DNA of 64,000 nt from Pseudonocardiaceae bacterium YIM PH 21723 (lineage in GTDB: Bacteria > Actinomycetota > Actinomycetes > Mycobacteriales > Pseudonocardiaceae): positions 1 through 64,000 of the forward strand of contig QZFT01000034.1 in assembly GCA_003600225.1 (NCBI GenBank), given 5' to 3'. How positions within the stretch are numbered: the stretch's first letter is position 1; every line of letters begins with the position of its first letter. Position numbers and translations under genes: made by a program. This document shows, piece by piece, positions 16,490 to 23,835 of this stretch. The notes under the pieces are model-generated. The model was given only the letters and a program-made list of their open reading frames with translations, ran no database searches and was not told the origin of the DNA.

Positions 16490-17046
16490 TGAGTACGTCG
16501 TCCTGGGTGCTGCTCGGCATCGTAGTAGCGGCCTGGCTGTGGGCGATCATCATGTGCATACCATCCATTGAACGCTGGATCGTATTTCCGATCGTCGCCA
16601 AGCGGAATGGCTGGGAATACTCCGGGATGGACAAGAAGTATGTTCATGGAGCACACACACTCCTCCGCCAGGTAAGCGGGACGTACCAACGTTTCACCTT
16701 CGAGGCCTTCGAGCGGACGATCAAGGACCGCATCGACATGCCCTCCAAGGGACGTACCTCGCAGATCAAGCTGGAGACCGGCCGAAAGCTCCCGTACATG
16801 CGGTTCACGTACAGGCGCTCTGGCGAATTGGTGATCTCGCCACTTTCCCCGAATGCGGATGCCGTACTCGCCGCCCCTGTTGGGAACTGGCTGCGGGCAG
16901 CGCGGCCGAATTTCGAATTTCAGGTGTCCGGGGGAACCTTCTCCATGGATTTCGAGAAGCGCCTCACACTGGGGCAGCTGAAGAAGCGTCTGGAATTCCT
17001 GGCCGCCGTGGCAGAACGATTCCCAGATATTCGCCCACTGGCGTGA
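16489..17046 (+). CDS. Membrane-anchored protein, putative immunity paralogue 1
   Basis: 185 residues with one N-terminal membrane segment (VLLGIVVAAWLWAIIMCI) and a soluble domain with KRNGWEYSGMD, then VSGTYQRFTFEAFERT and a C-terminal KKRLEFLAAVAERFPDIRP helix. The RxGWxY...G.Y motif set recurs in uncharacterised actinomycete membrane proteins. ATG overlaps the effector stop (TGATG) with GGAGG upstream. A paralogue follows 4 bp later. Position right after a WXG effector suggests immunity, but nothing in the sequence proves it. Confidence 0.7.
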   Translation: MSTSSWVLLGIVVAAWLWAIIMCIPSIERWIVFPIVAKRNGWEYSGMDKKYVHGAHTLLRQVSGTYQRFTFEAFERTIKDRIDMPSKGRTSQIKLETGRKLPYMRFTYRRSGELVISPLSPNADAVLAAPVGNWLRAARPNFEFQVSGGTFSMDFEKRLTLGQLKKRLEFLAAVAERFPDIRPLA

Positions 17047-17050
17047 GACC

Positions 17051-17728
17051 ATGAGCTACATATGGGTTGTCGGGCCATTGGCCGCAATCTACGTTCCAGT
17101 GACGGGTTGGCCCCTATGGCTGTGGCTTGCCAAGAAAACGAGCCTGCCCCGGCTGGCCCGCCGCAACGAGTGGTCGTACAAGAGCGCTTCCATCTTCGAG
17201 AAACCGAGCTTGCCGCCGGATATCGAACCGAGGGGTCCGCTGACATTCACCGTGGCAGGGACCTATCGGCAGTTCCCTTTCCTAGCCTGGGAAGAGGAGG
17301 ACTCATACAACGAGTCCAGCCATCGGATCCTGACCGTACGGCTGACGACCGAGCGGGATCTCCCCTATTTCCGGATCGAGTACAGGTGGTGGCGGGGCTG
17401 GCACGTCAGGTCGATCAAGTCACCAGGTGAGGCGCTCCTTGGCACCCCGTTCCTGGCCTGGCTCAAGACTCAACGCCCGCGCTTCGGGTTCACGGTGCAC
17501 GGCAACAAGTTCGAAATCCGGGATGCGCACCGGAAGATTCTGCCCAGCCGGTTGATGAACCGGCTGGAGTTCCTGGCCGAGGCGGCGGAGAGGTTTCCGG
17601 AGATCCGGGTCAGCGGCCCACGAGAACGGGCTCCGGGGCGACGGCGCGTTTGTGGGGCAGGGCGACGTTGTGCACTCCGGAGATTCGCTCGTGCAGGCCG
17701 TGGTGGCGGGGATGCCGCCAGAGGGTGA
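17051..17728 (+). CDS. Membrane-anchored protein, putative immunity paralogue 2
   Basis: 225 residues; the first 180 align with the upstream protein: N-terminal membrane segment, RRNEWSYKSAS, VAGTYRQFPFLAWEE, and NRLEFLAEAAERFPEIRV. Paralogue 1 stops at ERFPDIRPLA, but this ORF continues for about 40 extra Arg/Gly-rich residues that run antisense through the end of the VanZ-RDD gene (17610-17728). The tail looks like read-through after loss of the original stop. Ribosome site is weak (GCGTGAGACC), so coupling to the upstream gene is likely. Confidence 0.65.
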   Translation: MSYIWVVGPLAAIYVPVTGWPLWLWLAKKTSLPRLARRNEWSYKSASIFEKPSLPPDIEPRGPLTFTVAGTYRQFPFLAWEEEDSYNESSHRILTVRLTTERDLPYFRIEYRWWRGWHVRSIKSPGEALLGTPFLAWLKTQRPRFGFTVHGNKFEIRDAHRKILPSRLMNRLEFLAEAAERFPEIRVSGPRERAPGRRRVCGAGRRCALRRFARAGRGGGDAARG

Positions 17729-18824
17729 TCAGGAAGGCCAGCAGGAGCACCGTGTAGCCGCCGGTGATGGCCAGACCGAGCAGCGCCAGTTGCGGGGCAC
17801 TCTCCCCCAGGCCGACCAGGCGGTACATCAGGTCGTACGCCGATCCCACGCCGAAGCCGAAGCGTTCGACGGCTGCCAGGCCCAGTACCGGGGACACCAG
17901 GAACGGGGACAGCAGCACGCCGGTGACGAACGCGCGGGCCAGCAGCGGGGCCAGGCGGGGTTTGCGGCCGTCGGGGCCCGCCAGGGCCAGCAGGAGCAGT
18001 TTCTTGCCGGGGGTGGCGCCGAACAACCAGGGCAGGCCGGCGAAGTAGGCCAGGTAGCCGAGGATCGGGCCGAGCAGGATGTAGGAGCCGTCCAGCAGGA
18101 GGTACCACGCCGCCGTGGCGCCGAGCACGAAGATGGGCAGCAGCAGGACGTCGACCAGCAGGGCCAGTGCGCGGCGGCCGAGGGGGACCGGGCGGCGGGC
18201 CAGCGCGGCGTCGTCGAGACTGTCCAAAGTGGGCAGAATGCGGGTCAGCGGGCGGGCCAGGCGCCAGCCGAGCATGCAGCCGGCGGTGTTGACGATCAGA
18301 TCGTCCACATCGAACAGTCGATAGGGGCACTCGTAGATGCCCCAGATTCCGGTGTACTGGGTGAATTCGAAGAACAGGGACGCGGCGAAGCCGATCAGGC
18401 TGGTGACCCAGAAGCCGCGGCGGAAGTGGTAGTGCAGGTACATGCCCAGCGGCAGCAGCAACGCGAAGTTGAACAGCGTCATCAGCGTCGCCGGGTTCTG
18501 CACGATCAGTGAACCGAGGCCGATCCGGTGGTCGGCCTCCTTCCAGATGTCGCTGAACGTGTTGCCGGGCACCAGTTGCGGGTGGGACATCTCCGCGTAC
18601 TTCACGCAGACGTCCACTGTGGACCGATCCGGTGCCGGGATGACCGTCATCAGGAACGCCGTCAGCGAGTAGAACAGGAAGCTGTAGAAGGACAGCGTCC
18701 GCCAGCCGGCCATCACACCGTGTCTGCGGTAGGTGAGGATCGCCGCCGGGATGAACAGCAGGAACGCGAGCAGCGGAAAGACGATCAGCGCCGTCTTCAC
18801 CGGCAGCAGGTACACCTCAGTCAC
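17610..18824 (-). CDS. VanZ-RDD fusion membrane protein
   Basis: 404 residues. Residues of about 1-205 are VanZ-like: several membrane segments with LFNFALLLPLGMYLHY, FEFTQYTG and DVDDLIVNTAGCMLGW. Residues of about 225-390 are an RDD domain with the RRALALLVDVLL start, GATPGKKLL and HERISGV near the end. VanZ proteins are linked to teicoplanin tolerance and other envelope roles; RDD proteins are poorly known. Its 3' end overlaps the convergent gene at 17051-17728 by 119 bp. ATG start; the upstream 75 bp hold a hairpin belonging to the next gene. Confidence 0.85.
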   Translation of the reverse strand: MTEVYLLPVKTALIVFPLLAFLLFIPAAILTYRRHGVMAGWRTLSFYSFLFYSLTAFLMTVIPAPDRSTVDVCVKYAEMSHPQLVPGNTFSDIWKEADHRIGLGSLIVQNPATLMTLFNFALLLPLGMYLHYHFRRGFWVTSLIGFAASLFFEFTQYTGIWGIYECPYRLFDVDDLIVNTAGCMLGWRLARPLTRILPTLDSLDDAALARRPVPLGRRALALLVDVLLLPIFVLGATAAWYLLLDGSYILLGPILGYLAYFAGLPWLFGATPGKKLLLLALAGPDGRKPRLAPLLARAFVTGVLLSPFLVSPVLGLAAVERFGFGVGSAYDLMYRLVGLGESAPQLALLGLAITGGYTVLLLAFLITLWRHPRHHGLHERISGVHNVALPHKRAVAPEPVLVGR

Positions 18825-18850
18825 ATAGCCAACCTATCCAACGCGCTGAA

Positions 18851-18887
18851 GGGCGCCGCCGCTCACCTGGGGTAAGCGACGACGCCC
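18851..18887 (-). terminator. Hairpin after the FAD oxidoreductase gene
   Basis: A 13-bp stem with an 11-nt loop, 14 bp past the oxidoreductase stop. Its two imperfect positions become G-U pairs only in the minus-strand RNA, which fits its use as a terminator for that gene. Confidence 0.65.
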
Positions 18888-18900
18888 ATCAGAGAGAGCC

Positions 18901-20427
18901 TCAGCGTCGGGGCATCCGCGGTGTTCCGCTGTACCTGGACCGGGACCTGGCCCCGCTGTCACGCAGCTCGTCCGGGTAGACCCGCTCCCCCGGGTACGAG
19001 GGATGATCGCGAGGCAACTGCGGACCGGACCGGTAGTTGTCCCGGTTGTACTCCATCAGCTCCTGGAAGCCGTTCTCGAACCAGTCGGTGTCCGGGTCCA
19101 GCGGCATCCCGGCCGGCCGCCTGCGCAGCGGCTGGGACTGGCGCCGCAGATCGTTCTGGGACCGGCGCAGCTCGTCCTGCGACCGCCGGATCTCCTCGGC
19201 CTGCTTACGCCGCTCCATGGTGGACTTGGTGACGATCGGCAGCTGGCGTTCCAGTTCCTCCTGCCACCGCACGACCGCACGCGACGCGTTGACGCCGACC
19301 ACCCCGACCAGCTGGCCGTCGCGCACGTAGCCGACGACCTTGGGCTCGGTCTCCAGCTTGCCGCCGCGGTCCGGGGTCAGCGCGATGGTGTCGGTGCCCA
19401 GCGCCGGGATGCCACAGGCCTGGATGCGCATGTGGTGCTGCTCGGACCAGAACCGGGGCATCGGGCAGAACGGCTCGGAGGCCTTGCGGCCCAGTAGCAG
19501 CGCCTCTGCTGCATGCCTGCCCATCTCCACGGCGTTGGTCCAGTGCTCGACGCGACGCGGGTCCTCGTTGTCCCCGAAGCGCAGGTTCGGCCAGCGGGCC
19601 ACATCGCCCGCGGCGGTCACGTCGTTGGCGCCCACCACGTGCGTGGTCGCCTCGCACAGCACACCGTCCTCCAGGATCAGCCCGGAGCCGTGCAGCCAGT
19701 CGGTCACCGGGATGGTGCCGGTCGCGATGATCACGGCGCCGGCCATGATCTGCTGCCCGTCGGACAACTTGAGGCCGACGCCCTCGGGGCGGCAGTCCCA
19801 TTCCTTGATGCTCGGGGCCAGCTGCACGCCGTGATCGATGTGCAGCTTGGTCATCTTCTCGCCCAGCTCCTGCCCCAGTGCCTTGGTGAACAGGGTGTCG
19901 CCCCGGACGATGATGATCGCCTTCTTGCCGAGCTGCGTGACGCTGGACGCGACCTCACAGCCGGTGAAACCGGAGCCGACGATCACCACGGGCCCCTGGG
20001 CCTGCTTGATCGACTCGCGGATGGCGAGGCCGTCGGCCAGCGTGCGCAGCACGTTGACCCGGGGGTCGTGCAGCGGCGCGCCGGACAGGGTCCTGGCCTG
20101 CATGCCGGTGGCGATGATCAGGCCGTCGTACCTCATCTCCTCACCGCCGGGCAGCGTCAGGGCGTGCCTGCGGTGATCGAGCTTGCTGATCCGGGTGCCG
20201 AGCCGCCAGAAGGCGTTCAGCCGCTGGTAGCCCTCCAGGTAAAGCCCATCGCCGGGGGCTTTGCCGGTAAGCAGGTTCTTCGACAGGGCAGGCCGGTGAT
20301 AGGGCTTGGGCAGCTCATCACCGACGAGGACGATCTCGCCGTCGAAGCGCATCTCCCGGAGCCGCTCGGCGGCGCGCAACGCCGCCAGCCCGGCTCCCGC
20401 GATGACGATGCGGACGGTTTCACTCAC
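18901..20427 (-). CDS. FAD/NAD(P)-dependent ferredoxin reductase-like oxidoreductase
   Basis: 508 residues. The FAD Rossmann motif GAGLAALRAAERL is at the N-terminus, the NAD(P) motif GSGFTGCEVASS near 150, and ATGTIPV and a GDVARWPNL-type FAD contact follow, as in rubredoxin/ferredoxin reductases. A charged tail of about 100 residues (Arg/Gln-rich helix, then Asp/Tyr/Arg-rich) is extra to the family. The GTG start at 20427 overlaps the upstream stop (GTGA) with GGGAGA before it; the longer ATG frame to 20469 lies inside that gene and is rejected. Co-translation with a ferredoxin-bearing membrane cytochrome-like protein suggests that it feeds electrons to it. Confidence 0.88.
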   Translation of the reverse strand: MSETVRIVIAGAGLAALRAAERLREMRFDGEIVLVGDELPKPYHRPALSKNLLTGKAPGDGLYLEGYQRLNAFWRLGTRISKLDHRRHALTLPGGEEMRYDGLIIATGMQARTLSGAPLHDPRVNVLRTLADGLAIRESIKQAQGPVVIVGSGFTGCEVASSVTQLGKKAIIIVRGDTLFTKALGQELGEKMTKLHIDHGVQLAPSIKEWDCRPEGVGLKLSDGQQIMAGAVIIATGTIPVTDWLHGSGLILEDGVLCEATTHVVGANDVTAAGDVARWPNLRFGDNEDPRRVEHWTNAVEMGRHAAEALLLGRKASEPFCPMPRFWSEQHHMRIQACGIPALGTDTIALTPDRGGKLETEPKVVGYVRDGQLVGVVGVNASRAVVRWQEELERQLPIVTKSTMERRKQAEEIRRSQDELRRSQNDLRRQSQPLRRRPAGMPLDPDTDWFENGFQELMEYNRDNYRSGPQLPRDHPSYPGERVYPDELRDSGARSRSRYSGTPRMPRR

Positions 20428-21266
20428 AGGGATCTCTCCCGCAGGTCGATGGCGCGCATCGGACAGCACCGCGCGGCCGAACGGGTCTTGTCGGAGAGCC
20501 GGGTCTCGGGCCGCGACTCATAGCGCAGCCGACCGTCCTTGGTCAGCTGGAATACCTCAGGTGCCTCGGCTTGGCAGAAGCCGTACCGGTGACACAGTTC
20601 GTTGTTGACGCTCACATCCAGGCGTTTACCCTCCTCTCCGGATGGCTCCATCAGGCCCAGCGGGTCCATCACCTCTGGCGCTACCAGACCGGCTCTGACC
20701 AGGGTGGACGGTGGCAGGAATCGCAGGCCGCAGAGCAGGCCGGCCGGAATGAACAGGGTGATCCCGCCGAGCCACACCACGTTGAGGGTGCCGTTGGCGG
20801 CCGCTCCGAAGAAGGAGTGGATCACCAGGAACACGAACGCGATGTAGGTGCCCTGATGGATCCGCAGCCAGGTGCGGTACTTGAACAGGTTCCGCGCTCC
20901 GGTGGTGAACGCCGCGGCCAGCATCAGCTCGAAGCCGATGATGCCGACCGCGTGCCGGGTGATGCCGTCCCAGAACGGGATGAACACCTTGTCGAAGCCG
21001 AACACCAGATCCGTCAGCAGGGGGAAGCAGACCGCGTGCACGAGACCGAACGCCAGGGTCATGGTCGCGAAGACCATGTGAGTACTACGAATCGCCTCAC
21101 GACCGGTCATCCGGGTCACCCAGCCGGTCGCGGTGAAGATGCCCCAAGCCATGGTGAAGCACATCATCGCGTAGCTGAGACGCGCGGAGATCTGTGCTAC
21201 CTGCCGGACACCGGTGTCATGCGGTGAGTTGGCAGCCAGGTAGAGCAGGGGCGAGCCGCTCAGCAT
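20424..21266 (-). CDS. Ferric reductase-like transmembrane protein fused to a ferredoxin
   Basis: 280 residues. Six membrane segments (about 20-190) carry paired His in segments 3 and 5 (THMVFATMTLAFGLVHAV; RIHQGTYIAFVFLVIHSF), the b-type haem pattern of the ferric reductase-like domain. The soluble C-terminus (about 205-275) is a single-cluster ferredoxin with NNELCHRYGFCQAEAPEVF and a late ARCCP, fitting a 3Fe-4S or 4Fe-4S type. With the downstream FAD reductase it could form a full chain NAD(P)H-FAD-FeS-haem. GGAGGCG precedes the ATG. The final acceptor is unknown. Confidence 0.85.
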   Translation of the reverse strand: MLSGSPLLYLAANSPHDTGVRQVAQISARLSYAMMCFTMAWGIFTATGWVTRMTGREAIRSTHMVFATMTLAFGLVHAVCFPLLTDLVFGFDKVFIPFWDGITRHAVGIIGFELMLAAAFTTGARNLFKYRTWLRIHQGTYIAFVFLVIHSFFGAAANGTLNVVWLGGITLFIPAGLLCGLRFLPPSTLVRAGLVAPEVMDPLGLMEPSGEEGKRLDVSVNNELCHRYGFCQAEAPEVFQLTKDGRLRYESRPETRLSDKTRSAARCCPMRAIDLRERSL

Positions 21267-21799
21267 TCAACGCCTCCAAAAGCAACAGAGTCCAGCTCCA
21301 CCCCGGGCGAGGGCGAGCCATGGTGTAGCGAAGTGGCGGGATCGTGTCGCGTCAGTCGTAGCGTTCAGTCATATAAACGGATCCTGCGCCAGTTCGGTCA
21401 CCCGCTAGGGTTAACTTCTTGTGGCTAAATGTTGCTGTCGGTTCGCGGCTGGGATCGCTCACCGACAGCTAGACGGAATGTTTAGGCCATCCGGTTGCCG
21501 GGTAGAAGTAGTCGACGGAAAGTCCTATGGCATCCCGTCCGAACTATGAGCTGTTCTGGTCGTATGCGATGCCTCCGTCGGTGGATCGGCAGGCGGGCAC
21601 CATGACCAGCGGTAACTCGGGCAAAGGGTCCGTTGTTCAGCTATGCAGTTGTTCGACCTGCGGTTTTGGCGCTTGTCACCGGCCCATTGATCGATATCAG
21701 CGACCGTGATGGGCCGTTCGTGTTACAGCAAGCCATACGGTTTCGATGCCGATGGGGTTCACCGATCCGGGCTTTTTCTCAGCGGCGCCTCACGCGTAC
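21267..21799. other. Long intergenic region
   Basis: 533 bp of lower GC. Contains the promoter of the redox operon, a GCTGTCGG/CCGACAGC inverted repeat (21434-21441 and 21472-21479, 30-nt loop), and a weak ORF described separately. Nothing else supported. Confidence 0.5.
21527..21709 (+). CDS. Doubtful small Cys-rich ORF
   Basis: 60 codons starting MASRPNYELFW and ending with a Cys-rich part (QLCSCSTCGFGACHRP). GGAAAG precedes the ATG. Third-position GC is fair in the first half and poor in the second. The leader-plus-Cys-rich end resembles a modified peptide precursor, but no modifying enzyme lies nearby. Confidence 0.2.
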   Translation: MASRPNYELFWSYAMPPSVDRQAGTMTSGNSGKGSVVQLCSCSTCGFGACHRPIDRYQRP

Positions 21800-22378
21800 T
21801 TAACGATCGCCATCGTTTCCGGCAACTACGCGCAGCGGGCCGGCCAGCCATCGGTCGACGTCACTCTGGGACCGCAGCCGCACGGCGGTGATGTGCGGCT
21901 CGGCCGCGACGTCCCTCGCCTGTTCCCCGTTGCGGTCGTGGGTGAGCCACGAGTAGCGGACGACGTGATCATCGTTGGTGAACATGGTCCGCAGCGGCGG
22001 CTCGACGTTCCCGGCCCACAACACCTCCCGGCGCCACCGCCGCAGGAACGTGCGCCGGATGACCCGGTACATGACGAACGGGCGTGGGTAGTCCAGCCAG
22101 ATCAGGGTGTCGGCGCGGTCGCGCAGCAGCGGTTTGACCTGCCGGTAGTTCCACTCGCAGACCCAGCTCCCGGTCGCGGCGAAGGCACGCACCCGGTCCT
22201 CGAAGTCCGCGTGCGGCGTCCAGTTCGGGCCCCAGTGCAGCGCGTCCATGTCCTGGCGCGGGATGCCGGTGACCGCGGCGATCCGCCCGGCGAGGGTGGT
22301 CTTGCCCGCGCCGGAGGAACCGGCGATCAGGATGCGGCGTGGCAGGTGCGGCAGTGGATCGGTGGCCCCCAGGAACAT
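21800..22378 (-). CDS. P-loop kinase-like protein (adenylate kinase/FlaR-like)
   Basis: 192 residues. Walker A GSSGAGKTTLAGRIA lies near residue 19, then DMDALHWGPNW and a WVCEWNYR stretch, the layout of the FlaR/DNA topology modulation group of small P-loop kinases. LIWLDYPRP is the likely Walker B strand. These proteins probably phosphorylate a small molecule; the substrate is unknown. Not clearly part of an operon; a small membrane protein gene lies upstream. Confidence 0.8.
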   Translation of the reverse strand: MFLGATDPLPHLPRRILIAGSSGAGKTTLAGRIAAVTGIPRQDMDALHWGPNWTPHADFEDRVRAFAATGSWVCEWNYRQVKPLLRDRADTLIWLDYPRPFVMYRVIRRTFLRRWRREVLWAGNVEPPLRTMFTNDDHVVRYSWLTHDRNGEQARDVAAEPHITAVRLRSQSDVDRWLAGPLRVVAGNDGDR

Positions 22379-22388
22379 GGGCCTGATC

Positions 22389-22667
22389 CTAGATCGCGAG
22401 GAAGTGCTCCACGATGCGATTTACCGCGAGGAACAGTGGCAACGCGGTCGTCAGGACCAGCGTGAACCGCACCACCACGGTGCGGGCAACCCGCCACAGC
22501 AGCACGATGGCCACCGGCCAGGCGATCAGGATCCCGGCCGTGGTGACCTTCGGCAGGAAGTCGAGGTTCCCCACGGTGGCCACGGTGCCGGCGATCCAGG
22601 CGAGACCCGCCCAGAGTGTCACCGCACCGGCGACCTGCACGAGAAGCTGTGGCTGCGCGGTCTCCAT
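22389..22667 (-). CDS. Small membrane protein
   Basis: 92 residues, three hydrophobic segments (VAGAVTLWAGLAWIAGTVATV, AGILIAWPVAIVLLW, FTLVLTTALPLFLAV). No known motif. Separated by 10 bp from the kinase-like gene, so probably co-transcribed. First of a run of four small membrane proteins. Confidence 0.65.
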   Translation of the reverse strand: METAQPQLLVQVAGAVTLWAGLAWIAGTVATVGNLDFLPKVTTAGILIAWPVAIVLLWRVARTVVVRFTLVLTTALPLFLAVNRIVEHFLAI

Positions 22668-22726
22668 GATCTACCCCCAGAGTCCCTCCCGATGCTAGGG
22701 GAACCGGGTGGACCCTCACGGGTGAA

Positions 22727-23032
22727 TCAGGCGCTGAGCAGCCGGGCCAGGCGCAGGAACAGCCACAGGCCGCCGAAGACCGGCAGGGCGAGCAGCAGCA
22801 ATGTGCCGAAGCCGGGCCTGCTGAGCCGGACGAACAGCCACAGGCCGCCGGTGGCCAGCAGGTAGGGCACGCCGACCGAGATGAACAGGGCCTGCACGGA
22901 GTAGACGGCGTCGACCTTCGCGTCGATGGCGAACAGCAACAGGCCCGCGTAAAGCGGCCCGGCCCAGATCAGGGTGGCGGCCGCGACCCGGCCCAGCGAG
23001 GTCCGCCGCTGTGTACGTTGTTCGGAGCTCAC
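22727..23032 (-). CDS. Small membrane protein, paralogue of the next gene
   Basis: 101 residues from a GTG at 23032 (start uncertain; the frame is open to 23305 but overlaps the upstream gene). Pattern TSLGRVAAATLIWAGPLYAGLLLFAI then VQALFISVGVPYLLATGGLWLFVRLSRPGF. The upstream protein shows the same plan (TGFGRVAGAAAIWAAPVWFVL, then VFGLVVFPYLVTSLVVWLICRTSRPHF), so the two are tandem duplicates. No family name. Confidence 0.6.
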   Translation of the reverse strand: MSSEQRTQRRTSLGRVAAATLIWAGPLYAGLLLFAIDAKVDAVYSVQALFISVGVPYLLATGGLWLFVRLSRPGFGTLLLLALPVFGGLWLFLRLARLLSA

Positions 23033-23076
23033 CCGGCCGATTCTCACCCAGATCGGCGTGCCCTGCCTGGCGACCG

Positions 23077-23439
23077 TCAGCTGTGGCCCACCATCCGGCC
23101 CGCGCCTGCCATGAACAGCAGCACGAGCTGCGCGGCCAGCGTGATCAGCACCAGCAGTAGGAAGTGCGGCCGGGAGGTCCGGCAGATCAGCCACACCACG
23201 AGGCTGGTGACCAGGTACGGGAAGACGACGAGGCCAAAGACGCCGCCGATCGCGTAAGCCGGGTCCGGCGAGACGATCAGGGCGATGGCGGTGAGCACGA
23301 ACCACACCGGCGCGGCCCAGATGGCGGCGGCACCGGCGACCCGGCCGAACCCGGTACGGCGCGGCTGCGGCGGCCCCTCGTAGATGGGCGGCGCGGCCGG
23401 GTAGGGCAGGTGCTGGGCAGGCGGGTGTGCAGGATCCAT
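23077..23439 (-). CDS. Small membrane protein with Pro-rich N-terminus
   Basis: 120 residues. A cytoplasmic Pro-rich head (PPAQHLPYPAAPPIYEGPP) precedes three hydrophobic segments. Tandem paralogue of the gene at 22727-23032. No enzymatic motif. Confidence 0.65.
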   Translation of the reverse strand: MDPAHPPAQHLPYPAAPPIYEGPPQPRRTGFGRVAGAAAIWAAPVWFVLTAIALIVSPDPAYAIGGVFGLVVFPYLVTSLVVWLICRTSRPHFLLLVLITLAAQLVLLFMAGAGRMVGHS

Positions 23440-23476
23440 GGTGATACCCCCAGAAGCGAGATTCGTCGGGGGCAGC

Positions 23477-23698
23477 CTAAGTCACCAGGGCGTGGAGCAC
23501 GAAGTCCAGCAGTACCGAGCACAGGACGAGTACCAGGAAGATCAGGATCGACGGGTCCGCGATGAGGTTGTTGATAGTGCCCGCCATCGACATCGGGTTG
23601 GCGAGGACATACACCGCGAGCAGGCCCCAGGGGACCACGGCGGCCAGCAGCGCCCGGCCCTCTGAGGTCCGCTCAGCTCGGCTTGTCTCCGACGTCAT
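23477..23698 (-). CDS. Small membrane protein
   Basis: 73 residues, two hydrophobic segments (LLAAVVPWGLLAVYVLANP; SILIFLVLVLCSVLLDFVL). Same strand as the two paralogues that follow it, and possibly the first gene of that transcript. No motif. Confidence 0.55.
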   Translation of the reverse strand: MTSETSRAERTSEGRALLAAVVPWGLLAVYVLANPMSMAGTINNLIADPSILIFLVLVLCSVLLDFVLHALVT

Positions 23699-23775
23699 GG
23701 TTCCCCCAGCGATTCTGTGGTCCGGTTCTGGGCCACAGGATCGCGGAGTCCGCTAAAAACTCGCTCAAAGCGGTG

Positions 23776-23828
23776 CCGAAGTTGACGATGTTCGGGCTCG
23801 TTCCTCGCGCGAACATCGTCAACTTCGG
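23776..23828 (-). terminator. Terminator of polA, palindromic repeat copy 2
   Basis: A 19-bp perfect stem (23776-23794 with 23810-23828) and 15-nt loop, 7 bp past the polA stop. On the minus strand it is followed within 20 nt by a TTTTT run, so it should act as an intrinsic terminator. The inner 11 bp and the flank match the repeat at 1-33. Confidence 0.8.
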
Positions 23829-23835
23829 AGCAACG

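Noticed and set aside
21527-21709. Thiopeptide or lanthipeptide cluster
   Set aside because: Only one weak precursor-like ORF; no dehydratase, cyclase, YcaO or protease gene within the window.
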